Part shown: positions 45,560 to 56,061 of the stretch, in pieces
Numbering within the stretch: the first letter of the stretch is position 1
Layout of the letters: every line of letters starts with the position of its first letter
Assembly: GCA_947683425.1 (NCBI GenBank)
Contig: CANTUQ010000003.1
Location: 6,483,501 to 6,547,500, forward strand
DNA from: Excoecaria cochinchinensis
Lineage: Eukaryota; Streptophyta; Magnoliopsida; Malpighiales; Euphorbiaceae
Length of the DNA: 64,000 bases
Reading direction: 5' to 3'
Made by a program: the position numbers and the translations under genes
The notes under the pieces: generated by a model
Told to the model about the DNA's origin: nothing
Database searches by the model: none
Seen by the model: the letters and a program-made list of their open reading frames with translations, nothing else

Positions 45560-47118
45560 TCAGGGTGGAAACAGAAAAAAAGGCATCCTGGGCAAAAATT
45601 AGAGGCTTGAGAAAAAATATCCAATCAAGAAAACCCGAGAGGGCTGATTGGAGATAGGAGTTTGATGATTAAAAGATATGCTCTGAGATTAAATGTAGTT
45701 ATGCATTTTGAATCGATGTTAGATAATGATCATGTATAAAGAAATCATATCGAAATGTACACAATCTTTGCAAATACATGTGTTCATTATTTTCTAGTTC
45801 ATTTATAAAAAGATAAATGTCGTTCTTTACTGAATACATGAAATCTAAATGGCTACACTCTGCTACTGTTCTCACCGTCCATAGGTGTAAGTCGATGAGT
45901 TCTAGTATCGATTGCGCCTACCTCTTGAATGCATTAGTGGGAGTGAAAGAACAACCCACGATAGATGGCATAATAGTCTTCACCGACAACTCGCCTAGAG
46001 GCCATGATGTTGGGAGGTAAGAGCTGAAGATAAAGGTCCACCTTGGAAAGATAGTGATGCCTCACTACATCATTAATCCCTCTGAACTTTTGAGCACAAT
46101 GGGTGGTAATGTAAAAGGTAGCCTCATGAAGCCCTAAAGAACCCGATCCTCATCCGCCACCTCACCCAATCTAGCAACACATTCATTGAGAGATGCAAAG
46201 GAATGCAAATGATACCTAGGGAGAAAATGCCTTAGTGAATAGCCGCCGATTACTCTAGAAGGGGGCTTTGATAGTAGCTTTAACTTTTCTTGCAATCATA
46301 CCCTTAAAAAAAAGGCCGTTAGAGTTGAAAACCGTAATTGGCTCTCTAAGCAAAAGTTAGGCCAAGGGCAGGGTAAAAACCTAAAAACGGGCAATCTGTC
46401 CTACAAAAAATGAACAAAAGCCGCTGGAGTGGGTTGGGTCCATTCCAGGCAAAAATTAGGCATAAGGTTATGTGAAAATCCCCGAAGGGATGCATTTCCC
46501 GCTAAAAACAGCTAGTGTGAAAATCCACAAGGGACCCACTACCTTTAAAGCAATGACTTTTGAAGCCTGGAGTGATAAGGCGGCATTACTTTGAATAACT
46601 TCCCTTTAGGCAAGTAGTGCATAATGCATACCTTAATTTAGAGTCCGGGGGGCAATATGCTCATTGACCGGGGGCAAATATGCATGCGGGTCAGTTCTCT
46701 TTCAAAAGATTATGGGTCAGAGTCCCTAAAGTCAAGACAGTGCTTTTCTAGATCCTTGGGGGCATCAAATAATGTGAGCAGCCGAGCAGTGCCCTCAATG
46801 AATCCCTTAACCACCTAGGATGTGGTCTATCAATTTTTGCATCTCACATGCATCTCGAATGTAGAATCTTTTGCATATCTCCCTGCATAACTTTTCACTT
46901 GCATAGCCTTTCATAATGCCCAACATGCATTCACACATGCTTGAACTTTGTATATATTTTGCATATGCAATTCTTCACGCACATTCTTCGTACATAATCT
47001 TTGCATACATATAACGTATAATTCTTTGCACATGTTTAGCATGCATACCATAAGCATATTACGTGCATTCAATCCTTTACACGTATAGTTGTGTACACAT
47101 AATTTTCTACATTAATCC
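45560..47118 (+). repeat. Conserved non-coding block of family B, T4 copy
   Basis: Reverse complement of the T1 block at about 12150-13170, with shared words AATCAAGAAAACCCGAGAGG and GGTTATGTGAAAATCC. Its last part, from about 46840, is a low-complexity stretch rich in GCAT and ACAT words. Ends at the T6 junction. Confidence 0.7.
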
Positions 47119-47370
47119 TTTGTTGGCCTGTGCTATCGCGACAGAGCACTTTGTTGGCCTGTGCTATCGCGAGCACGCGACTTGTCGCGACCCCATGATA
47201 GCCATGCTTGCCCTCTGTCGCGATCGCGACAACGTCGCGAGCGCGATAGAGCCAGGCCCTTCTCTCCTTCCCGCGATCGCGAAGTCCGTCGCGCGCGCGC
47301 AGCGAAGAGACTATGGTCTCTGTCGCGAGCGCGACAGGGATCGCGAGCGCGACAGATGTGTGGTGTTGAA
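47119..47370. repeat. CpG-dense palindromic cassette, TCGCGA type
   Basis: Repeated words such as GTCGCGATCGCGAC, GTCGCGAGCGCGAC and GCTATCGCGAC, many self-complementary, in about 250 bp. Arginine-rich open frames here on both strands are by-products of the CG repeats. Confidence 0.85.
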
Positions 47371-48694
47371 TGAGTTTTCTTTGGTGATTCCAATGTTTGA
47401 ATTCGAACTTGTGATGCCTTTAGGTTTATTCTTTGACTATTTTATGAAGTATGTTAATATAATTGAAAGTATTATGCATATCTATACTTATGATCTTTCT
47501 CTAAGATTATTACGTTATGCTTAAGTGTAAATTGTATGATGCATGATTGACTTTATGAACTTATTCATATGTCTTACCTATTGCTGATTATGTACAATGA
47601 TGTAAATTAAGTGATTTGAAATATGATTTGTATGATGCATGACCTGCGAGAGTCAGTCTAGTGGATAGTTAGGCATGCCTAATAGAGTCTATGTATGTGT
47701 AGCTGCAGCACCCCTTTGAACGATTTGGACCCTGGTCAGGTCCCCGATTGGTTCCTCGCGAACCCCTATTATGTGTATGTGTATGGATCTTGTTTAAGGT
47801 CCTATTCAATGAAATGTTGCCTTCCGACTTGTACCTGTGTGGTACATTTTATTATGTGTTCGATTCGTACCCGTAAGGTACCTTTCAGTACTCGTTATCC
47901 ACTATTTTGAGTCAGCAGGTATTTCGTTTGCTTTATTCGATATGATTATGAGGATATGATAACCGAATATGTAAGATTTTGGTCATGTGAATCAATTATG
48001 AATTAGCAGGTGAACTAGTAAGTGTGCAAATTACTCATGGATAATTGAATGATTATATATGAATGTGAATGTGATCAATTAAATGCACAACTAATATATG
48101 TAAGTATAATACGATATGCGTTATGAATGGCTGTATATCTCTTTTTCATGTATTATGTCTTGGCGACCATTGTTAATGGCTGCCCATATTTCTTGTGTGC
48201 TCCCCACTAAGCGTTATCGCTTAGCACGGGTTCTTTTCCCCGTGCAGGTGACAGGTTTGCTTTTGTTCAAGTTGCGCATCTGCAGAGTCGGCCACATAGA
48301 AGCTAGAAGTTTTGTATTTTGTTCGGCTTTTGTAATTTGGGATTTTTGCATATCTGTGTAATATGTATATGTAATAATAGGTAAAAATCCTGATGTAATA
48401 TTGTAAGCTATGTAAATATTTACACACTTATGTATCTTTCTTACTAGGTTGCTGTGGTATGATTATAAGTATGCATGTGTGTATGGTTTCTTATTTTTGT
48501 ATATTAAATAAAGTATTCATTTTGTTCAGTATCACTCTTCTTTCTTTCAAAGTTTTTAATTATCCTGGATATGTCACTCTATTTATGTGATGTTTACTTG
48601 TTTACTCTAGTGGGATGTGACACTCCTATCTATCTTGGATTCTTCTTCCTCTAATCCAAAAAGAAGTCTCCATAATATAGGTTGGGGTGTGACA
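47119..48694 (+). repeat. T6 5' LTR, 3' portion
   Basis: Starts inside a cassette of TCGCGA palindromes and ends GGTTGGGGTGTGACA. Carries AGTCTAGTGGATAGTTAGGC (47653-47672), a GTTATCCACTATTTTGAGTC box (47894-47913) and the stem-loop CTAAGCGTTATCGCTTAG (48207-48224). A second stem, GCACGGG/CCCGTGC, adjoins it. Confidence 0.75.
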
Positions 48695-48699
48695 TTAGG

Positions 48700-48711
48700 T
48701 GGTATCAAAGC
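48700..48711 (+). other. T6 primer-binding site, interrupted just downstream
   Basis: TGGTATCAAAGC, one change from the tRNA-iMet complement. The solo LTR begins two bases after it; the internal sequence continues AGCGCGGTTAGACG at 52572. Confidence 0.8.
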
Positions 48712-48713
48712 GC

Positions 48714-51700
48714 TGTCACACCCCAACCTATACCATGGATACTTCTACTCATAAATAAAGGGAAAAGGGTCCAAGGTAGATAGGAGTGTCACATCCCACT
48801 AGTACAAACATGTAAAATCATATACAGAGTGACATATCAGATATAAATAAAACAACTTTAAAAGACAGAAGAGTGATACAGGACAAAATGAATACTTTAT
48901 TTATTATTACATTTACATATTTCACAGATATACAAAAATGCCGAATTACAAAAGCTGAACAAGATACAAGAATTCTAGCTCCTACATGGCCGACTTTGCA
49001 GATGCGCGACTCGAACAGAACAAACCTGCCACCTGCACGGGAAAAAGAACCCGTGCTAAGCGATAACGCTTAGTGGGGAGAACAAACGGAAATAATAATG
49101 TGGACAGTCATACACACTAGTTGTCAAGGCATAACACATACGAGTGGCAAACACACATAGTTCTTGCAGATAAATACACATGCTCGCATAAAGTAGCCCT
49201 GCATTTAAATGTTTCTAATCACATTCCAATACTCATACGAATGACATAAACTAAAGTAAACATCATACTATACAAGACGTAAGTATTTCCATGCATGACT
49301 ACATACAACCTCACATGTGGATACTTACCCACGTATCACATAGCAAAAACATTATACAAAATATATTATTACTTACAGCAATATAAAAATACAGGTCCTT
49401 ATATGTATACCGTTATCGAGTACATTGGGAAGTCAGGCATTTGGAAGTACATCATGCATCAATACAGATCAATTTAACCATGCAATTATTCCATCATAAT
49501 ACCCATAAACCAATCCCGAACTAGTACTATAACTGATCACATCATACTGCACACAAATCCTCAAGCAAGACCACTAGGGTCAACCTGTACCACAATCACT
49601 CTATAACACATTTACATTGACTGAGAACATAGATACAAAATCACATCACCCTCACACTTCCGCTGCGTAACATTCATTTTTAACATAAACAAATATACAA
49701 CATTGCATCATATTCACGGTGTTCCAGAGAGTCCAATAATAAGTTTGCACTTATTGCTTCCCATAACTATAATCATAACTGATCAGAATCGTATACTTAT
49801 AAACACACATAACCAACCATATACCTGCTGACTCATAATAGTGGATAACGAGTACATATAGATACTTGAGAGTATCGATATCGTCACATATACATATAGA
49901 TACCCGAAGGTATCGAATCATTCTTTTTACTTTATTTTCAAATTGTTTTTACGTGGAATCTTAAGAAAGATTCAGACAGAGGGATCGCGAGGATCCAATC
50001 GTGGGACCTGATCAGGGTCCAAAGTCGTACATATAGCTGCAGCGGCACAAAACTCTATTAGGCATGCCTAACTATCCACTAGACTGACTCTCGCAGGTCA
50101 TGCATCATTTAAATCATGTGTCACATCAGACAATATATAAATATCATCATACTTAATCCAGAGTATAGTAGACATATAAAGAAATTCATAATATCAGTCA
50201 TGCTTAATACAAATTATGTTCAAGTCACACGACAAAGTTCATCATACACAATACTGCGTATAAATAGGCATATCAATAAGTTCATACTACCCACATGTAT
50301 CATGTAAATCATGTGTCTATTTACACTGCATATATATATATACATGTCATTATGCATGATCTAGAGTCTAATATCCAAATACATAAGTATATAATATCAA
50401 TCATACCCCATACTATTCATATTATAAAGTGTGTAATATAACTCAACTGACACATTTTAACACATCCAAGATTCTACAACATATCAGAATTAAAGATAGA
50501 ATTATACTATGCCAATAATTCACAGCGCATAATCCTAATCAGGTAATTATACAATATACATCTAAGCACAGCATGTTATCCTAAGAGCAGTATCTGACTA
50601 AAGATAGGCATGACATATTTTATATTTTAATATAACCTATTCGGGAGTAACCAATTATGAACTTAACTTTTATAATTTCTTCATTTTCTAAACACGACAT
50701 GTAATACAGATCACCATAATCATTAAATATCATGTCCATAACCCCATAGCATTCAACCAAGAATAACGTAAAATTTTACACATGATATTAGTTATTCGAA
50801 GACTAATTGTATATCAAAATACAGCATGCGTTATAATTTACATTAGTTAGTATTCATAAACCAAATTACCCAACTTAAATCAGATATTAGATTACCTGGA
50901 ATCCCTCTTACTACTCCTATCATAAGCAAGTGTGAACATATTATCATTTCATTACTCACTTCAGAAAATAATCCAAGTTATGTTTCAAATTATAACGTAT
51001 AATTTATTAAGCATAATCCGTATAATAATAGGCATATAACCAAGTTCACATAGTATACGGGAAAGAAAAACCATGACAAAAACATTTAAAATTCATTTTC
51101 GGAACACAGAGCACAGAAGAGAAAAACAGGGCAAAATGGAGGTTCTGTCGCGATCGCGACTTTGTCGCGCTCGCGACAGAATGCGCGGGACACGGGTCCT
51201 GAGCAACCTTCACGCGACGTGAAGGTTGCTCACGACGCATGAGCACTGCCCAAGATGCTCACGTCGCGTGAGCTTTGCTCACGCTTCGTGAGCATCCCTC
51301 ACGCCAAGTGAGCTTTGCTCACGTCGTGAGCAATTCTCACGTTGCGTGAGCTTTGCTCACGCCGTGAGCCTTGCTCACGTCACGTGAGCTTTGCTCACGT
51401 CACTTCACAGTTCACGATCTGTGAACTTGCCCTCAACACGCAAGAGCTGAATTTCACGTCTCTGTCGTGCTGGCGACATTGTCGCGCTCGCGACAGCGTC
51501 GTGATCTTCAGTTCTCAGCAAAAACATAGGAAAAATCCAAACATCCAAATCAAAACCATTTTCACTTCGAACCAAACTTGAATTCAATCTTACCTCAAAA
51601 TAGAACTTCCCAAACATCTTAACCAATATAAAGCACAAGATTTCAACAATTACTTCCAATCATATAATCTATTCACGTATTGAAACCTCAAAATTTAGAA

Positions 51701-52571
51701 AATCAGAAACTTGACAGTACATTCAACCAATTCTCACAATCAATTTATTAATTCTATAATCATGCATATCCTTTCTTCACAATTAAAAACCCATACAATA
51801 AACATTCATTCCAATATAATACTTATCATCTATTTTCCAGAATTTAAACAAATCAAAGCATACATGCAAATTAAGTGAAAAACTTGGATAAAATAACTCA
51901 AATAGCTCCCAAACCTCATTGAAGCAAAAAACCACTCTTCTTCAATCTTGATCCTCAAACCTTTTCTTGCCCTTATACTTCCTCTTGTTAGCCAAAGCTT
52001 ACACAAATCAAAAACCCAAGAATTACTCTTAACCCAAAAACCCTAACTCAAATAAAACAAGGAGAAGAAGGGAAACATAATCTCTCTTAGGAAACCCTAG
52101 CACCCAAAACCATACACATACCTCCATAAAAGACTCTTAAGCTCCACCAAGACATCAATCCATGCCTAACCACCGGGAAGAACACGATCCAAGGAAAAGA
52201 AAAGAAAGAAGAAGGAGGAGGAGAAGAGCAAAACGTAATCTGCCTTCTCACTCTCTCTCTCTTTCCTTAATCTTATCTCCTCTTAATTGCTTAATCCACT
52301 TGTTTACTTCCCATAGGCCCAAATGTCCTCATATTACTAGCCCACTTAGCATCCTTTAATTGGCTCACACAAAATATCTTTGACTACATTTATACACACA
52401 CCATACACATACCTACACACTAGATAATCTCCTCATTTACCATTTTATTAATTTAACTCCTTCACTTAAGTCCTTACTACACCCAATTTCGTAAACACTA
52501 ATTACCAAAATACCCTCATATGTCCTAACTTAACATGCGCATTCCGACTAGGCCTGTTTTGGGGTGTTACA
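48714..52571 (-). mobile_element. Solo family A LTR, 3,858 bp, inserted in the T6 PBS region
   Basis: The plus strand runs from TGTCACACCCC (48714) to GGGGTGTTACA (52571), flanked by AGCGC at 48709-48713 and 52572-52576, a perfect 5-bp TSD. Minus orientation, opposite to T6. It contains the stem-loop (49056-49073), the GTTATCCACTATTATGAGTC box (about 49833-49852), the AGGCATGCCT block (about 50053-50105) and a large hairpin cassette (51145-51500). Same family as the tandem-array LTRs but clearly diverged. No internal region remains. Confidence 0.9.
51145..51500. repeat. Compound hairpin cassette, TCGCGA words flanking GCTCACG array
   Basis: Outer parts (51147-51180 and 51460-51500) carry GTCGCGATCGCGAC and GTCGCGCTCGCGAC. 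The middle (51205-51420) has about a dozen or more GCTCACG/CGTGAGC words spaced 18-26 bp. It joins in one LTR the two motif types found separately at 47119 and 8324. Confidence 0.85.
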
Positions 52572-52717
52572 AGCGCGGTTAGACGATTCTGGTTGTCTTA
52601 TTTGTTTGAGTATCGAGTCTTTGTATGTTACTTATTATGTGTCGAGTCTTTGTTTGAGCGTCGGTTTTGTGTCGTGGCCTAATGCAGATGTGTCTTGTCC
52701 TGTGTGTGTTGTGTTAG

Positions 52718-53254
52718 ATGGAGTCTGACCCTAGTGAGAAGGTGGACGAGACGACAGAAAGTGTGAATCCAGTTAGTGTTGATCAGAGTGTTTCCGAACG
52801 TCCTCCGACTAGGGATTCTGGTTCTGTTTCTGACGATAGGGCCCTAGTGCGAGGGTTGGTTCGGATCTTGGATAGATTAACTACCCCTCGCGTTCCTCAG
52901 GATTTTCTTCGGGAGAGACCTCAGAAAAGAAAAGTTTCGGGCAGTGAAGTGTCGGCAGGGAAAAGAATTCAAGAAACTCCTATATGTCAATTCTGTCAGA
53001 AGCAACATTGGGGTCCTTGTCGGAAGCTCACTGGAGCTTGCTTCCGATGTGGCAGCAAAGCCCATCAGCTTGCCAATTGTCCGAAGTCATGGGAGAATCT
53101 AGCTAGGCAAGCTAGGATGGATATGGAGGAATTGCTTAGAACTACTCGTGGGCCAACAAGACTTGTTGAGCACCGTAGTGTAGTGACAGAGCCTGCAGAA
53201 CCTTCTGGTAAGTTTTATTTGAGGTGTTCGAGTAAAGTTGTTTTAGCAATCTGA
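52718..53254 (+). CDS. Shortened gag-like protein without capsid core (T6)
   Basis: Open frame of 178 codons; the ATG lies about 145 bases after the split PBS segment. The N-terminus (MESDPSEKVDETTESVN) and the run SDDRALVRGLVRILDRLT match the 193-residue ORFs at 479 and 5036. Next come PQKRKVSGSEVSAGKR and a single cysteine-rich unit, CQFCQKQHWGPCRK, then the knuckle CFRCGSKAHQLANCP (near residues 108-122). It has the same gap as the array ORFs where the capsid core should be, but lacks their extra CQ.CQK half-motif. Protein differences are many while the frame stays open, which hints at constraint. Trans-acting RNA binding is inferred. Confidence 0.75.
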   Translation: MESDPSEKVDETTESVNPVSVDQSVSERPPTRDSGSVSDDRALVRGLVRILDRLTTPRVPQDFLRERPQKRKVSGSEVSAGKRIQETPICQFCQKQHWGPCRKLTGACFRCGSKAHQLANCPKSWENLARQARMDMEELLRTTRGPTRLVEHRSVVTEPAEPSGKFYLRCSSKVVLAI

Positions 53255-53970
53255 GGTGGAAGGGTATTTTAATTCCATAAGGTTTTGGTAGTACTCTATA
53301 TACCTGTCAGCTATCTCCAGAAAAGTATTTGAATAAAAGCATATTAAATCATGGGGATGGGACTAAATGCATCATTACAGCATTACTTGCATCTCCTCAG
53401 CATCATTCTGCATACATGAGCCATCTCACTTTCATTGCATCATCATCCCTTTGACCATACATGAAAAGCATTTGTATATGTGTTTTGATTGAGAGAAAGC
53501 TGACAGGGTGTACGTGTACTATTTGCTATTAGGAACAAGAGTAGTAGGAGTAAGTATAAGCAAGTAAGTGGATGGAATTGCGGACTTCTGTATAAGATGA
53601 TTAAATAATAGGTACTGTAAGATTGATATAATGGTTTAGAAGTGAAAACCAAATTGTGACTAGTGATACTAGTAATCTAGGAGAGAATGTTATAGTCATT
53701 TTGATCAAGGAAAGAGTATAGTGAATGTGTGAACGATTCTGTATTTAAAAGATGAGAAGTGTTATGAGGAAAGAGTTAAGTGAAAAGATTGACATGATAG
53801 TGATAGAATGCAAATGATTTGTAACTCAAATTGGAGATGTTTATTTAGTGAGAAGGATTTCTACTATATGTCCTGATACTAGTAAAAAAAAATAATGACT
53901 TGGACAATATGATGTTTGTGTGTGAATATTAGTAATAAAAATTTTGAAATTCAGAAAATCGGATATAAGT
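53255..53970 (+). other. T6 internal non-coding region between gag and PPT
   Basis: About 700 bp without a convincing frame. The tandem-array relatives have only about 40 bp here. I see no pol remnant. Confidence 0.55.
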
Positions 53971-54007
53971 GAATTTCGAGGACGAAATTCTTTTAAGGAG
54001 GTAGATT
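53971..54007 (+). promoter_or_regulatory. T6 polypurine tract and stem-loop
   Basis: GAATTTCG-AGGA-CGAAATTC (53971-53990), then AAGGAGGTAGA before the 3' LTR at 54008. Confidence 0.8.
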
Positions 54008-55056
54008 TGTAACACCCCAAATCGGGCCTAGTCGGAATCGGAAAGCTAAGTCGGTTAAGTGAAGGGTATTTAGGTAATTTGTGCTTGAGAATGTTTGGTT
54101 AATTAGGACTAAAGTGCAAAGAAAATAATTAATTAATAAGATGTTAAGTGAGAAATCGTCTAGTGGAACATGTGTATGGTATTTAGGAAGTGATTGGATA
54201 AGATTGTGACACTTGGGTTTGTAGGATGATGACAAGTGGTTTATAAGGAATTGTTAGAGTGTGCTTGAAGTGTATGAAAGTAGGATGTAAGTGGGTTAAG
54301 AAATGATATGGTGTGAGTGGTGTTTGGTGTATTGAAGATATTTATTCAAGAATTGTTTGTGTGTGTATGGTGTATGGTGCAAGGTGGAATAAGTCAAAAG
54401 ATGGATTAAGGAACCAATAAGATTAGGACACATGGCTTGGGTAGGTGTGCATTGAATGAAAAGAAAGAAAAAGAGGGACAATGAGGAGAGAGAACGCAGG
54501 AACCATTATGCTCCCCGTTCTCCTCTCTTCTTTAGTTCTTCTTTCCCATTTCTTTTCCATTTTTTTCTGCACTTTCTCCTTTCCTTTCTTATGGTTGGTG
54601 TTTGGGCACATGCTTGGGCGATTTTGATTGAGTTTTGGATCAAGTTAGAAGAGGTAAGTTGGGTTTTTAGGGTTCTTGTGTTTGGATTCTTCCTCCTCTT
54701 CTTCTTTTGATTTTTTTTTAAGATAGGATTTTGGAAGAGTAATTTGTGGGTTTTGGTTTTGTGCAAGCTTTGGATACCAAGAGGAAGATTAAAGGCAAAG
54801 AGAAGGTGGAGGTTTGAAACAGAAGATTGAAGCTTCATTTGAGGTTTGGGAGCTTTGATTTTACATTTGAGTTTAAGTTGTCTTTGCCTAAATTTTCCTT
54901 GGATCATGAGTGTGTGTAATTGTGTTTGTTTTTTTTTTTCCAGAAATTGAGTGCTTGAGATGAGATATGCATGAATTAATTTGGGAAAATGTGTGTTAGT
55001 AATACATGTTATTGATTGATATAAATGTATATGTGAGTTGGCATTGAAATGCATGA
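54008..55056 (+). repeat. T6 3' LTR, first 1.05 kb
   Basis: Begins TGTAACACCCCAAATCGGGC. Homologous to the starts of the other family A LTRs, including the purine-rich patch (54455-54500). Breaks off near 55056, 200-250 bp before the place where the hairpin cassette would be expected. Confidence 0.75.
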
Positions 55057-55577
55057 GTTTGAGAGCCCCCTTTCATCTCCTCATCATATTCTTTTTATAC
55101 CCTAGAATTAGGGTTAAGGTCATCTAAATAATTCCCTCCATTTTATTAATTTTTTTATTTTAACTAATTTACACACTTTTAATTTAATTAAACTAAACAC
55201 ATATATTAATTAATTAATTAAACATTACTAATTAAACACTCTATATTATCCTACCTTCTTAATTTGATTAATCTACTTAAATTACGACATCTATTTTATC
55301 AAATTAAACCCCACATTTATTTTCTTTTTTTTTTTTTCAACTTTAATTATACTAAAATATTAACTAATTAATCAACTAATGTTAATTATTAATTTATCTT
55401 ACAATATCAACTAATTAAATTAACCTAATCTTAATTTTCAATTTATCTAATTAAATTAACCTAATCCTAATTTTTTTTATTTTTAATTTTACCTACATAT
55501 TTTATGTATTTATTATTATTATTTTTTTTTGGAGGAATTTATCAAGGACCAATCTGACTCCGGACCCGGTGTCTACA
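55057..55577 (-). repeat. T5 3' LTR, first 520 bp
   Basis: The minus strand begins TGTAGACACCGGGTCCGGAG at 55577. A+T-rich, truncated at the T6 junction. It lacks the CpG-dense block seen at a similar place in other family B LTRs. Confidence 0.75.
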
Positions 55578-55594
55578 GTTGCCCCCAATTTTGG
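55578..55594 (-). promoter_or_regulatory. T5 polypurine tract
   Basis: The minus strand reads CCAAAATTGGGGGCAA before the LTR start. Confidence 0.75.
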
Positions 55595-55779
55595 AGAAGT
55601 TAGTGCTTAGGCACCTAGGTGAGCAAAAATTCAAAGAAGAAAGGCCAAAATTCAGAGAGGAAAAGGAAAAAGAGGTGCAGAGGCACGTACCTGAGGAAAC
55701 GACGCTCTGAACCGGATGAAGTTAGAGCTGTTGGGGTAGTTAACGTCTGTTTGTCGACGTGTTAACCCCTGTCATTTTT

Positions 55780-56060
55780 TTGGGCATATAACCTGTGTGT
55801 TGTCTTGCCCATTGTTCGGTTTTTAACCTCCAACGTTTCAACATCTAACCTATGCGGTGCCTAGCCTCAGCCGGGTCGGTGTTTAACTTGAGTGCGGTGC
55901 CTAACCTTCCTCGCTTCGGCATATAATCTGTGCGGTGTCTAGCCTCAGGTGGGTCGGTGTTTAACCATTTGAGATGCCTCTTAAGAGGACTTTGAAGGAG
56001 TGACTGCCCCCTAAGAGGTCTTGGGTTGATTTGCCCCCGGAGAGGACTTGGGTTGATTGA
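55780..56060. repeat. Mixed short repeats next to the T5 3' LTR
   Basis: GCGGTGTCTAGCCTCAG-type words (as in T2, 34290-34620), then GCCTCTTAAGAGGACTT units. Confidence 0.7.
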
Positions 56061-56061
56061 T

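Larger units (their letters stand above)
39066..47118 (+). mobile_element. T4: family B element, plus, internally deleted
   Basis: 5' LTR 39066-41823, PBS 41825-41841, leader, gag N- and C-terminal parts, an RT start fragment, an inverted RT fragment, an integrase C-terminal tail and the conserved 3' block. It ends at about 47118 against T6 without reaching repeats, PPT or a 3' LTR. Protease, most of RT, RNase H and most of integrase are gone. Of the four family B copies it retains the most pol. Confidence 0.75.
47119..55056 (+). mobile_element. T6: family A element with short gag and truncated LTRs
   Basis: 5' LTR fragment (47119-48694), PBS (48700-48711), internal region split by an inverted solo LTR (48714-52571), short gag (52718-53254), PPT (53971-54007) and 3' LTR fragment (54008-55056). 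The 5' LTR lacks its beginning and the 3' LTR lacks everything after about 1.05 kb, so the two fragments hardly overlap. Left neighbour T4 is on plus and right neighbour T5 on minus, so the block is not a simple insertion into one element. No pol. Confidence 0.75.

Noticed and set aside
47133..47524. Arginine-rich open frames on both strands (RDRDRE-like)
   Set aside because: They arise from TCGCGA/GCGCGA palindromes, which give Arg codons in several frames on both strands.
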